DNA of 64,000 bases from Ailanthus altissimus (taxonomy: Eukaryota > Streptophyta > Magnoliopsida > Sapindales > Simaroubaceae), in the NCBI GenBank assembly GCA_946807835.1, contig OX327702.1:6014001-6078000 (forward strand). The letters run 5' to 3'. Under the pieces are notes generated by a model. That model ran no database searches. It saw nothing but the letters and a program-made list of their open reading frames with translations, and was not told the DNA's origin. Below are positions 1-12,434 of this stretch, piece after piece; position 1 is the stretch's first letter, and every line of letters starts with the position of its first letter. The position numbers and the translations under genes are program-made.

Positions 1-259
1 GGGCGTTAGTGATTCAGAATCTTGATAACTTATTTCTACATGTAAATGTTCTTTTACTTTGCAATCTTTGAACAAGTAATTATTATGGTGTTGTCTTTCT
101 TGTCTCATAACGCTTTACTCCTCTTGTTGTTGTGCTTTCTTTGTGTTTAGTGTGTGTTTGAATTTATCTTATAAGGCTTGAGCTTTCGTCTTAAGTGCTC
201 GACTTTTGAGCATTCATTTTGTCAATTTGTTTAGGCAAACTTTTAATAGGGTACATTTT

Positions 260-1610
260 TTATTTGTTTAGGTGTGAAAACCATGTCTTCAATGGACGAC
301 TCCCATAACGTATCTGGTTGTGAGTCTTCTCATCTTAGTGAAGGCTTGGCTACTGAGAGTAGCTTATTCTGATCAGAGATAACTTTTCAGGCTCTGAATG
401 CCAAATGGTTTTGTTTGTTTTGATTGGCTAACCCTTGTTCTATCTCTTTACAGAAATGGGAGGAGAGAAAAAGCAATCTCTCTATGATAATACCCCTACC
501 CCTGAGGATTTAAAAAGGTCAAAGACTCTTATGAACCTGTGTAACTATGGCGTAAAAGAGTCGACCAAAAGTTTTGAGAGAGGAGTCTACTTAAAGTTCT
601 CTTATACGGACGAAAGAGGTTGGTTGAGGCCTTAACAAAGGCGAAGAGGCCAGTTGAGGCTTCGACTTCTATTTTTACTAGTCCAACTTTCTTTGGCATA
701 GTCACATCACCTCTTCCATCTTTACCACTTCATCTGATGGGGGTAGTCCTCTAAGAAGGGCCTAGAGTGGGTCTTTGGCTCTGAGACCATGGTCGAAGTA
801 TGGCCTAACATCTCTCTACATGTCCGATCTCTAATTTTTAAAGTATAGGAAATATCAACATCTGCTACCTTTAATGACAGAGGTAGAGTGTATGCCCAAA
901 GAATGTGCTGCGCTAATGTTGACATACAACACTTCCCATTCCTTGCCTATACCTTAAAATGCATTTTAGAGGCAACTTTGTGGATACTGATCACTTCTTA
1001 AGGTGTCTTCTTGCTACTAACTGCTCAATTATTTTTTGTAAAGGGTGTTCACCTTTGTCAGTCACCGCAATGCTCTCTACAAAGAGATGATAGATAAGCA
1101 AAGATCCACTGCAAGCGAGGTCGAGGTGGCTAAACTAAAAGAAGCCTTATAGGAGGCCAAAAATAAAATGGAAGGGTTTGAGCGTGAGTTTAACAGTTGC
1201 TCGACTAGAGTGAAGAATGTTGAAGCTATGGCTACTACTAAAATAAAAAAGATTGAAGCTAAGGCAGTGATTCGTAGAGAGCAAGGTCTTTGTCCTTGAG
1301 TAAAAAATGAAAGAGCTCAAGGCCTAAGTTAGGGATTTTTGAGAGAAGAACGTCGAACATTTTGAGGAAGAATAAGAAGTTAGTGGAAGAGTTGAATGGT
1401 TCAGAGGACCGACTTACTGACAAGTCTCTAATGCTTTCGGCAGGGTCGTAGACCTGTTTAAGGATCATTATGTTAACTTGGACCTCTTATGGTTGGATGA
1501 GCTACTTGCCAATCAGAAGGAAGCTTTTGAAGAGACCGAGGTCTTAGGCCCTCAGACGATCGAGGAGGTTTCTCTTAAATCCATGCCAATAACCAGGGAG
1601 AGTCCTTGAA
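260..1610 (+). pseudogene. Decayed + strand ORF with coiled-coil part (possible antisense ORF of a Tat-type retroelement)
   Basis: Open stretches broken by stops and frameshifts can be followed on the + strand. A 66-codon piece lies at 435-635. A charged, Lys/Glu/Ala-rich piece at about 1081-1310 reads like a coiled coil (for example EVEVAKLKEAL). An acidic C-terminal piece ends at a stop near 1608 (WLDELLANQKEAFEETEVL). An AT-rich stretch resembling a plant 3' end follows. I do not recognise a domain with certainty. Its place next to a - strand Ty3/gypsy element of Tat character suggests the extra ORF that some Tat elements carry antisense to gag-pol; this is inference. It could instead be an unrelated host pseudogene. 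Confidence 0.35.
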
Positions 1611-2199
1611 TTAAATATGCCTCTACTTCTACCACTATTGTTAGAAATCTGTCTCTTACATTTTAGGCTTGGCTTTTTTCCTATGTATTTATTGTATTTT
1701 AATTTAGCCATGTACAAACTTTTTGGTTAATGAAAATTTTTTTTCCTTCCATGTATAAGTGTACTTTTTGATACCTTTTCGATTATACCTCTTGCTTGTT
1801 CTGTTTGCCATAATTCTTGATGTACTTCTATGTACATGCTCAAATGTTTTTGACTAGGAATGCTTAAAATGTTTCAAGATAAATTGTTAGTCAATAAGTG
1901 AATGAATAGCAAGAATCTTTGACTTCTTTAGCTTATTTGATGTTGGATTCGAGGACTATTTGTCATGTTTGACCGATAAGGTCTCATGATATGCTGTATG
2001 ATGTTAAATCTTTATGTGTTTTAGCCTTATCCTAAGACTTGGAAGTTATCCTAAGGACCACCTTAGAAATATTGACCTGAGGGGTTATAGTAATCTCATT
2101 TATCACCCTAATTGACTCTTCATTAATTACTTGAGGATGTTTGAGGACCTTATTTAGCTCGAGAGGTCATTTGGTGGGGCCCTTAGATATTTTAGTTAT
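1611..2199. other. AT-rich spacer, no gene seen
   Basis: After the stop of the decayed ORF the sequence has plant 3'-end character (T-rich, with a TTGGTTAATGAAAA stretch near 1720-1735) and then unremarkable intergenic DNA up to the TIR element. No supported coding region. Confidence 0.4.
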
Positions 2200-3863
2200 G
2201 GGTAGGCAAAAGTCCCGACTTGACTCGTCTCGAAATTTTTCGAATGATGGGTTGGGACATTTTAACGAGACGAAAAATGAGAGAATCGAATGTCCCGGTC
2301 CCGTCCCAAAGCGGGTCTCGTCCTAGTCCCAATTTTCTTTTTTAATCTGAACTTTTAAGAAAAAAATTAAAGATTGAATTTTATTAGTTAATTAATAAAT
2401 TATTAGTTTTTTTAACGTAAGTTTTACAAATTTACAATTTAATTAATAAATTATAAATTTTCTTTTTAAAAACATTTCCTCTTGATTTGTATTCATGACT
2501 TTATTTTAAAAAAATTGATTTTAAAGACTAATTAAACTATCAATATTAAATTAAATTTAAAATTATAACATTTAACGTAATAGAAATTGAATTTGAAATT
2601 ATATTTAGCATAATTGAAATTAAAGTTGGATTTGAAATTATAACATTTAGCCTAATTGAAATTAAAATTGGAATTGAAATTATAACATTCAACGTAGTTG
2701 AAATTAAAATTAGATTTGGAATATAACATTTAATGCAAATGAATTTAGAATCAAAATTATAGCATTTAACATAATTGAAATTGAAATTAGATTTGCAATT
2801 TAAAATTATAATATTTAATATAATAAAAATTATAATTATAATTATAACATTTAATGTGGTTGAAATTAAAATTAGATTTACATTATAATATTTAACGTGA
2901 CTAAAATTAGAATAGGAATCAAAATTATAACATTTAATGTAATTAAAATTAGATTAGGATTTGGAATTATAACATTTTATGTAGTTAAAATTAAAATTAG
3001 AATTAGAATTGTAATTTAAAATTATAATAATTAACATAATTGTAATCAAAATTATATCATTTAATGTAGTTGAAATTAAAATTGAAATCAGAAATATAAC
3101 ATTTTGCATAATTGAAATTAAAATTGAAACTAGAATTATAATACTTAACGCAATTAAAATTGAAATTAGAATTATAACATTTAACGTAATTGAAATTGAA
3201 ATTAAAACTAGAATCATAACACTTAACGTAATTGAAATTGAAATTGAAGTTGAAATTATAACACTTAACGTAATTGAAATTGATATTAGAATTAAAATTA
3301 TAACATTTAACGTAATTGAAATTAAAATTAGAATTATAATAATTTACGTAACTGAAATTAGAACTGGAATGATAACATTTAATATAATTAAAATTGAAAT
3401 TAGATTCACCGATTTAGAATTATAATATTTAATATAATAAAAATTAGAATTAGAATCCAAATTATTACGTTTAACATAATTAAAATTAAAATTGGAATAA
3501 TAATTATAACATTTAACATAATTCAAATTGAAATTAAAATATTTAACGTAATTGAAATTGAAATAACAATATTTAACGTAATTAAAAATTGAAATTAAAA
3601 TTATATTAATAAAATAATAAATTATTAAATTCTAAAAAAAATTCAAAATAAATTTTTGAGTCAAAAATATAAATTTGGAGCAATTAAGGACATCGGCACA
3701 AATAGACCCAAGAATTTTGGGCCAAAATATGAAATTGGAACAAATTAGGGTCATGGGCAAAAAATGAACTATGTTCCGAATTTTGTCCCTGTTCGGGACA
3801 ATTTTTGGTGTCCCGACGGAATACAAGATTGCTCGTCCCGAACCTGTCCCGATTTGCCCACCC
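2200..3863. mobile_element. TIR-bounded non-autonomous element with internal tandem array, copy 1
   Basis: The left end reads GGGTAGGCAAAAGTCCCGAC and the right end, read as its complement, GGGTGGGCAAATCGGGAC: short terminal inverted repeats followed by sub-terminal CCCG/TCCC-rich stretches. The flanks ATATTTTAGT (left) and ATAAGTTTAGT (right) are an imperfect candidate target duplication. Inside lies an AT-rich tandem array and no credible gene. The same end structure and array occur in copy 2 at 17796-19619 in the same orientation. The terminal inverted repeats and a long target duplication (exact in copy 2) suggest a Mutator-like non-autonomous DNA element, but no transposase is present to confirm the class. 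Confidence 0.6.
2560..3600 (+). repeat. AT-rich tandem array, anchor plus 6-bp sub-repeats (copy 1)
   Basis: About 25 units by eye. Each has an anchor close to ATAACATTTAACGTAATTG followed by a variable number of hexamers of the type GAAATT, AAAATT or AGAATT. Between about 3143 and 3340 successive units measure 36, 42, 42, 42 and 36 bp, all multiples of six. Because the hexamers keep the reading frame, the array gives false ORFs rich in Asn, Phe, Ile and Lys on the - strand (for example 2954-3217 and 3344-3526). Confidence 0.8.
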
Positions 3864-5930
3864 ATAAGTTTAGTCAATCATTTTGCATTAAATGCAATTC
3901 TATTTGAATCATGCACTCTTCCCATTAGTCATATTTCAAAGGCGGCTTAGGTGATGTGGGTGTTTCTTAAGCCTTTGGATTTTTTAGGGATCTGGCCTAG
4001 GTTCGTTCTTGGTAGTTGAAAGGATAGTTTTAAATAGGATTCTATAGGGACTTTTGATTTGATCTACGGTTCAGATTTATACAATAATTTGAAAGCCTAT
4101 TTTGATTGGTAAATTAAAGTTGAGCCTCGGTGATGGATATTTTTATATCTTAAAATTAAGTGCAAGTATACACTATTATATGCAAGTAATAAAAGGATTA
4201 AAATAGTCGAATCCACATGGATAATTTTTTCTTTTTAACCAATTATTAAAATTATGTTTTCCTAATAATTATTCAGAAACATAAAAATTTAAGAGTGAAT
4301 GTAGAAAATATAAAAACAAAAACACAATACAAAGAGATTTAAGTGATAGCAATATAGAGAAAACTTAGGATTAATACTATCCCTCAATATACTTTCTAAT
4401 GATTAATCTTCTAATAATTAACTTCCTTAGTCTTTTATTAATCAAAACACTAATGTATTCACAAGTTTATTCCAAGGTCATGCAAGTATACATTAATTTA
4501 CCAAATACCTATATTCCTATAGTACTTGTAATAAGTTAAGATTCATTAAGATTAGGTCTTGTTGATCATACATGCCAATTAGGTATATTCTTATCCTAAA
4601 TTGAAACTTGCATATGCAACATTGAATGCTATTATACAATTATGCATCAAATTACCTAGGTCTAAATATTATAATTCTTCTTCCGAGTTTATCAATAATA
4701 TTACCAACTCATTTACCATATATTGGCCAGATATATTGAAGCATTAAAATCAAGTAATTTGAATATCAAAGAACTAAGTTTATTAAATATTCAAAAGATA
4801 TGACAATTAAGCACACATATTGAGTTTAAGTATTAACTCTAGAAAATAAATTTAGCTCATGACTGCAAGAGAACAATAGTAAAAGTAATAATAAATTATG
4901 ATACAATCAACAGCAAACTGATATATACGTCGAATTGCTCTTAATTGCGCTGCCTAAAATACTCTTGATGCTGAAGAACGCCTTGAATCTCTCTCTAAAG
5001 GTGGTTTAATTACACTCTTATTACTCTTCAAGACTCATGCTCTATATTCTTGGTGTTCTTCAATTGCTCTAGGTTGCTCTTGGATCATTGTTGAGGGCTG
5101 GGAACGAGTGACTTTTTATAAGAATTAATATGAGCTTGAAAATCTCAATTCTCGTCGGACTAAGACTCGTGCTACCACTGGGGCGTTATGCAGTTGTCGC
5201 TGGGGTGACACGTGAAATAGGCTTCACTGCTGGAGCAGTGGGATGATGGCATTGGGGTGCTGTCCCGTCGCTGGAACGGTGATTGTTTAGCGCTGGGGCG
5301 CCAGATGCGACTTAAACAAGTTGTTTTTCTTATTTCGATCACTGTTCTAGAGCTGGGGCGATAATCCTTGTGGCGCTGGGGCGATGGACTCATACTTTGA
5401 AAATTTTACATTTTAGTCCTTATTTTTGCTCCTCTTACGTCCTTTCTTTAAATTTTTTTCGAGTTCCTATAAATAATAATAATGCACATAAATAGCCATC
5501 TATTCTCATAAAACAATAAAATATCAAGAATAAAAACATGAAAAAATATATGACAAATTTGTCCTTATCACTTGGTATCTACCTTTTTCCTACTTTTCTT
5601 AGAGAGAGAAAGTACTTGTATTTTTTTGGTGACCTTCATTTTCTATCTCTGCTCATTACTTTCATTAATGATTTACTTTTTCTTGGCCCGTTCTTTGACA
5701 CTAGCAAGCCGTTGCTTTTGATAACTTTATTTTGATGGGCAGTTTCTTCTTTTTAAGTATAATCTTGGAATTTTTGTTTTTGAACATTTTGTGTGCCAAT
5801 TAGAATCATGGTTTCTTGACCGATGATGATGATTTTATGGTTTTTTTTATGTTAATTATTTTTTTGCCTTTCAGTAATAGTGATTGAGTTTATTTTTGAA
5901 ACTATAGTAGGCTTCCTTTTTGTTAGGAGT
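3864..5930. other. Non-coding stretch with an LTR-like fragment at about 4130-5560
   Basis: No gene is visible. The part from about 4130, with its GCAAGTATAC start and a 'GTCGAATCCACATGG' phrase, resembles the terminal region of plant LTR retrotransposons as I remember them. At 5160-5395 it has a GC-rich cluster of repeated CGCTGGGGCG-like words that also occurs in the LTRs at 29814, 46613 and 51370. Which retroelement family it belongs to, and its ends, cannot be fixed by eye. Confidence 0.35.
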
Positions 5931-6983
5931 TATGTCGGCTCCAGGTCAATCTAAGATTTATAGTTTGAGTGGTTAGGCAAAAGTGGTAGTCAAGATTGAT
6001 TCAAGTGATCATAAAAAAGAAGAGGTTCTTTTGGTGTGGAAGAGCACTCGAGGCAGTCAGACTCAGAGGGTACTTAAGGAAGAGAGTAAGTGTTCGTACT
6101 TTATATTTATTTTATTCTACGCTTTTTAAGCCAATCTGGCTTTTATTTGTACTTTTGTAACTATACAATGCTTAAACAATAGTAGGAAACATGCTTGATA
6201 TAAGGAGTACTCTGCAGAGCCTATTGCTTGAAAAGTTGTTGGGAACCTACCCGGGTGTGGTTAAGAGGACAAGTTTTCTATTATTGGAGGGAAATATAGA
6301 GGTCTCTAAGACATTAGTTCGAAGAGCTCCTTCACTCGAGGTACTTTACCTCAAAGTATAATGCTATGTCCTTATCAGAGGTCATCCTATGAGTCTTCGA
6401 TCTCATTGAAATTTGGTCTTACTCTCATAAAAGAGGAGGTAATTGACTAAGAGGTTGTCTATCAGCTAATAGCTAGAAACCTTGTACTCTCTTATTGAAT
6501 GACTTACTTGTTGCATCTTGGGGTAAGTTCGAGCATTTGCACTTGCTCATTAAAGAAGGGGAGAGGTTTGTCAACCTAACTTGTGCTCACTAAATGCAGC
6601 ACTAACACGCATTTATTGCCTTTCATTCATCACTTGTGAGTACGATGGAGGTGAGTCTTCTTTTCTTCTTGTTTTTTTAAAGTTAATTTATCCTCAATGA
6701 ATTGCCTTGATTTTGATTTCTTTCTTATTCTGTGTATGACCTATCTCTCTAATGAAGGCCTATCCGTAAAGATATATATATATATATATATAACGGTTTG
6801 AAGGCTCTAAGACTCAAGAAGGATTTAGCTAAAGTGAGTAGGCAAATTAAACTTAAGGATATGGAGGTGATAATCTTGGAGGGAAAGTTGGAAGAAATGG
6901 CCATTAAGACAGTCAACATATCGATAGAAATCTTCATTTGTTTACTTATGACTTTTTGTACCATGTTGAATGTTCATTCTTAG
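5930..6983 (+). pseudogene. Second decayed + strand ORF with coiled-coil end
   Basis: The stretch begins near an ATG at about 5932 (MSAPGQSKIYSLSG, then a stop) and ends with a 61-codon open piece at 6798-6983 that is strongly helical and charged (LKKDLAKVSRQIKLKD). Between them are stops and frameshifts, plus a (TA)n run at about 6771-6793. Layout and composition resemble the remnant at 260-1610, and it lies just beyond the integrase end of the - strand Ty3/gypsy remnant. That would fit an antisense accessory ORF of a Tat-type element, but no domain is recognised with confidence. Confidence 0.3.
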
Positions 6984-7136
6984 TCTTTAAAGCTTTAGAA
7001 ATGTTAAATTAACCTAGTCTTCATATTCTGAGATTTAATATGCTTGAGGTTTTATTTTTAGGAGGGGGCGCTTCTCTTGGGTTTCATCCCTAAAAAAGTA
7101 TTTTAAGGAGGTCTTCAGGGGGTATATTCTCATGGG

Positions 7137-8600
7137 TTTGATTTTAGGCTTGTTTATCGCCAGAAACACGCCAATTACTGAGATGTACTTTGTGAAGGTG
7201 TTGTTGGGTTACAGTCTAAAGCTTATGTTCTCATATATATTGTTCTTGAAAATAGAGATTTTATTGATGACTTCTCTAACTTTTACAAGTCCAAGGAGTA
7301 CAATAAAAATGACAACCTTTCTATCTGTATGCCCGAGCTCGTAGGTACTTAGTCAAATCTTTCTAAGTTTTGTAAGGGCCTTCCCAGTTTAGTCCGGGAA
7401 CTCATTTGGTTAGATCCTTAGTATTTGACAGTACTTTCTTAGGACCGAAATTCTCGAGCTTAAATTTTTTTGTTGTGATGTTGGGTCTTCTTTTATTGAT
7501 AAGCAGATATCTGAATATGGGTAGTTATGTCTTTTGTTCGATCTTATCCAAATTCTCTCATATAAGCTCTTCGTTCTTGATCTCATTAAAGCGCTGCAGT
7601 TGGTGGTAGGCATTCCTAATTTTAATGAGATTACAGCTTTACTTCGAAGGCTAGGAAGAAAGGGGTCTCACTAATGGTTGTCTTACTAGTAGTCATTAAC
7701 ACCTACAATACTTCAACCAACTTATCAACCTAAGCATATTTCTTCTCGGTTAGTTTCTTCTTTTGTAGCTTTTTAATAAGCTTGTTAAAAGATTCTACCT
7801 ACCCGTTTATTTTTAGGTGAGTTGAGGAGGCAAGTAGGAGTTGTATCATCTTCTCCCTGAGGACCTCATTAAAATAACTTTATAGGGATGAAACCCTAGA
7901 TTTTAAGCTTATTTATCGCCATAAACATGCCAATTAAGGAGATGTACTTTGTAAATATGTTGTTGGGCTACAATCTAAAGCTCATGTGCTAATATATATT
8001 GTTCTTGGAAATAGAGATTTTATTGATGACTTCTCTAACTTTTACAAGTTCAAAGAGTACAATAAAAATGACAACCCTCCCATCTGTATGCCCGAGCTTG
8101 TAGGTACTTAGTTAAATCTTTCTAAGTTTTGTAAGGGCCTTCCAAGTTTAGTCCGAGAACTCATTTTGTTAGATCCTTAATATTTGGCAATACTTTTCTT
8201 AAGATCGGAATTCTCGAGCTTAAATATTTTTGTTTTGATGTCGGGTCTTCTTTTATTGATAAGCAGATATCTAAATATGGGTAGTTATGTCTTTTGTTCG
8301 ATCATATCCAAATTCTCTCATATAAGCTCCTTGTTTTTGATCTCATTATAGCACTTCGGTTGGTGGTAAGCATTCCCACTTTTAATGAGATTACAACTTC
8401 ACTTCAAAGGTTAGAAGAAATGGGTCTCATCAATGGCTGTCTTATTAGTAGTCCTTAACACCTACAATACTTCAAACAACTCATCGACATAAACCCATTT
8501 CTTTTTAGCTAGTTTCTCATTTTACAGCTTTTTAATAAGCTTGTTAAAAGATTCTACCTACCCGTTTGTCTTTAGGTGAGTTGAGGAGGCAAGCAAGAGC
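7137..8600 (-). repeat. Tandem duplication, offset 759 bp, of the 3' pol region
   Basis: Copy A (about 7137-7840) and copy B (about 7896-8600) are the same sequence with scattered substitutions. For example CTTGTTTATCGCC at 7149 matches CTTATTTATCGCC at 7908, and both copies end in GGTGAGTTGAGGAGGCAAG. Copy B continues directly into the integrase core of the Ty3/gypsy remnant, so the duplicated segment is the C-terminal half of integrase plus sequence beyond it. Open frames inside copy A (7132-7344, 7406-7609) are not genes. Confidence 0.8.
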
Positions 8601-9150
8601 TGTATGTAAAAATCCTTAAAGCTCTCATTGTCAAATTGTTTGTCATGATCTGTGATAATGGTGTATGGTATTCCAAATCTATAAAAATGTTTTTTTCCAT
8701 ATGAAGTCTCTTGACTTTTTGGTAGTGTACTTACTAGGGGCTTGACCTTTATCCACTTGATAAAGTAATCGACAACAACAAATGGCGTACTTGGTTAAAC
8801 CTCTTCCTTTTATCTAAGGTGTTCATCAAGTTGAGCCCTCACTATACGAAGGGCTAAGGACTAGTCATTATTTTTAAATTCTCTAACAAGGCATAAATAT
8901 TATCAACAAGCTTTTAGTATGCAACACATTTGTTGACTAGTTCTTTTACATCTCGAAGTGTGATAGGTTAATAGTAACCCATCTATGCTAAAACGTTATG
9001 TGAGTCGGCACCTTAGCCTCACAATGATTTTCTCAAATCTCTTTATAAAGTTCTTGGAGCATGTATTTAGCCTTATGAGGTGTTAAACATCTTTGGTATG
9101 GGAAGGATTCTTCTTGTCGATGGAGGATGTTATCGATGATGGTGTATTGA
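8330..9150 (-). pseudogene. Ty3/gypsy integrase remnant
   Basis: The complement shows the zinc-binding region (HKAKYMLQELYKEI, ENHCEAKVPTHITF) near 9100-8980. The core follows at 8680-8350 with GIPYTIITDHDKQFDNESF, corresponding to GIPrtIisDNGrQFdn, and later RTTNKTAIDETHFF, corresponding to YRTTpRtaTgETPF. The DNG aspartate is kept but the frame is broken by stops. The end of this domain is duplicated in tandem at about 7137-7840. Confidence 0.75.
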
Positions 9151-9289
9151 ACTAATCTGTAACTCAACTGCCATGCTTCTAGCTTATCCTGTGGTAAATT
9201 TCCATTTTCTATGTATTCTCAAATAGGATCTATACAACACATGCATGGATCAATATACATTATCGCTTTAGTCTCGAATTCTTTTATAC

Positions 9290-9985
9290 CATATTCAAGC
9301 ATGAACTCGACGAGAGACAGATTGCCATATCCAAGCTTCTTTAGTTAAAGCTATTTGTGCTAATATGTCTGCCTGTTGGACTGACCTCTTCGAACTACTT
9401 TATTTACTCTTTGACTTTCTAAAGATCAGTAGCCATATGATCTTTTTGCACTTCAAAATTCTTATTGACTTGGTTGACAACAAGTTATGAGTCACTTTTG
9501 ATAAGGACTCTCTTGGCAAGGAGTGATCGAGTAACTTTTAATCTATCTAGTCGTAGTCAGCTTATTTATTTAAAGTAGGAAAGTTGAGTCTGACCGCATA
9601 ATAGAGCTCGTCTCTCTATAAGTTAACAAGAATAATACCATTGTTGCATCATTTTAAGTTGGAGGCACAATTGATAAAAAGTATTTAAGTTGAGGTGGAA
9701 GATTTTTGGTCAATTCATGCATCTGAAAACCCCTTATAAGAAGTGTCAGGCAAGGTCTCATCTATGTGAGTACACTCTGTGATGAAGTCTACAAGAATTT
9801 GTTTTTTTATGGTTGTTCTTGGTTTGAACTGAATATTGAATTTGCTAAGCTTGATTGCCCATTTAATCAGACGTTCAGAGAGGTTAAGCTTATAAAGAAT
9901 TCATGTTTAAAGGTTAGTTGGTGATGATGACTATGGTGTGGGCTTAAAAGTACAGCCATAATTTTTATCCTGACATGACTAGTGT
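9290..9985 (-). pseudogene. Ty3/gypsy RNase H and archaeal-like RNase H remnant
   Basis: Just after the insertion junction the complement reads KLWLYF*AHTIVIITN, then RLIKWAIKLSKFNIQFKPRT. This is the end of the standard gypsy RNase H and its connection (LRPYFQAHTIVV, SGRLIKWAIELGEFDI). Further along come LNFP and LIKSDSQLVVNQVNKNFEV, the core of the second, archaeal-like RNase H found in plant Tat elements. The upstream half (RYLSAEKLTLALVIVT) lies beyond the insertion at about 12500-12435. Stops are frequent; nothing is functional. Confidence 0.75.
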
Positions 9986-12434
9986 CACGCCCCAGACTCA
10001 AAAGATCCGACACACGACATAACTTACATTCATTCAATAATGAGCACACATAATTTTATTAAGGATTTCTAGTATATTCTTAAATTCTTATTTACGGGTT
10101 GGTCTCATGTTTAAATTATAAATATAAACATTTATTGACAATATTTAAACATTCATTTCAATTTTTTTAGAATTATAACAATTAAATTATGACTGGAGCA
10201 ATTAGTAAACCGGAGATACGCAGAGTTTTCTCAGAGATTAACACTCTACTACATCACCAGTAGCAACTTTGTTACTGGAAGCCCATAATATATTCATTGC
10301 AAATTCTTACTTAAAATCAACCCATAACCACACTTAATAAATAATACATAAGTATTTATTCAATAGGGACAAATCAAATATCTTAACTCACGTGTCCCCA
10401 AATAAAACACTCAGCAACCTAGCAACTTAGGAAACCTAAGGAACAACAGAAGCCTTGCCAAATCCTCTAAGCACACATGTACCTTATTTATCTGAAATCA
10501 CCATAAACTATAATGAGTATAAAACTCAGTAAATATACTAATTTTTCATATATCAAATACAAATACATATATGTACACAATGCATGTGTATGATATGTTG
10601 TGATAATATCAAAATCATAATCTTATCAAATCACATGTCAGGTAAGCGCTTACATATTCTTTCACAACATATAATAGGAATACCATCACTCAACTACTAC
10701 TTAGTAGGACTTTCATATCACAAAATATTTCTCATGGACATATTACACTTTAAAAGCTTTCTTTGTTAAACACATTTCATTTTGAAAGCTCACTTTCAAA
10801 AACACATATATGTGATGTATGTCCATGCTTACATTCATAAACACATGTCTTTCACAATTCATATCAAAATATACTTTGATATAACATAAACATATTCCTA
10901 ACTATATTTACAAAATCATACATAACAATTACTATATTTATTGTGATTTCAGTAAAAAGTCTAGTATACTTACCTCTTAACACTTTTAGCTACAAAGCTT
11001 AAATCTCCTTAACCTATCAATGGAGATTAATCCTTTCATGAACCTCAACATTCATACAAAACACTTTAAATAGCTTACAAAATTACACATATTGTACTTA
11101 TCACATCGAATTGGTCTAATTACTTAGTTTCTCAAAACTTGTCATTTTGACCACTTACACTTAACAAATTTTTTTTATACATCAAATGATGTCCAATTAC
11201 TACAAAATCAGAATATATCATTCTTGACTCATATACCCTTCTTATTTATGAATATTATATCATAATTTCTACACAATCTATTCCATAAACACCATCAAAT
11301 CTAAACTATTATCCTGAGAGGATCGAGATATTTACTGAACAATATTCAATCTCCCAATTGTATAAAATAATATACTCACTTAAAAATTATAAAACTATCA
11401 CAGAATTACTCTTGACACATATCTCAATGCATGATAAATATTTCACTTCAAAATCACTGTCAAAAGTATTTTAAAACTATTTTAAAACTATTTTATTTTA
11501 TAGCTTTAAAAATCTATTAATAAAATACTATAATGAGCTGACACTATTTAGAAAATCATAATAATTTAATCACATTAATCTAAATTTTCAATTCTGAGTA
11601 TATCATATTAGACATATAAAATTATCATATTCCATAAATGAGTAAGCTTTGAAGATCATTCAGTAGATCAAAATTATTTGTCACTGTATCATACTATTAA
11701 TACAAGAAATTTTTAGAATTTCAAGGTCATTTTGATAAATTAAATACAAATTCCATTTCGCAAATTTTCAATCTATTCAAAATCTCAAATAATTCTAGAC
11801 ATGTCTAATTTCATATACTCAATATTAAAAACTAGAATCAAAGCACAACAATTTATAAAATTTTCGAATCAAGAGACTATCAAGAAGAAATTCTGCAATT
11901 CATCATGATTTATCAAGTTATCTACATAATCATCATCAATTCTTACAATATCTTACGAAATTCACATCAAATCCTCAATTGTACATATTTCAAAAATTAA
12001 AACTTAAAGGAATTAACTAAATTAACACCAAGAAATTAAGAAAGGGTTATAATATACATTTTAAACCTTAAATTCTAACTTTCTTCTTCTTTTTCTTCTT
12101 CTTCTTCTCTTTCTCTCCCATTTCTTTCTCTCTTTTCTCACTCTAAAAGAGGTGGCTCGACCAAAATGAGTAATTTAGGGTTTCAAAAGGGTATTTTTAT
12201 ACTAAGAGGCTAATTTTTAGCATTTACAAATTAACTCCTAAAACTTTCAAAGTATTATAATTTGGTCCCTAAAATAAATTTAAAGTCTTGCAAATAAACC
12301 CAATATTAATAATATGTCCTTAATCTATAAAAGAAATACTAATAATAATATATAACTTAAGTATCATCCATATACAAATAAAATATGAATATTATATAAG
12401 TACAAATATTTATTCTATTCGGTTGTGGATAAGT
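9982..12434. mobile_element. About 2.4-kb insertion of unknown class splitting the gypsy RNase H
   Basis: The gypsy reading ...ALVIVT stops at about 12435 and resumes as KLWLYF*AHT at about 9985, so the DNA between is foreign to the element. One end reads AGTGTCACGCCCCAGACTC, the other GGTTGTGGATAAGTGG. The inside is AT-rich with no open frame of note and a pyrimidine tract (CTTCTT)n at about 12080-12135. I see no convincing inverted or direct terminal repeats; AGTAA/AGTCA at the junctions is too weak to call a target duplication. The class is not known. Confidence 0.55.

Noticed and set aside
2954..3526. - strand frames of 60-87 codons rich in Asn, Ile and Phe
   Set aside because: They are produced by the hexamer-based tandem array; the same happens at 18650-18991.
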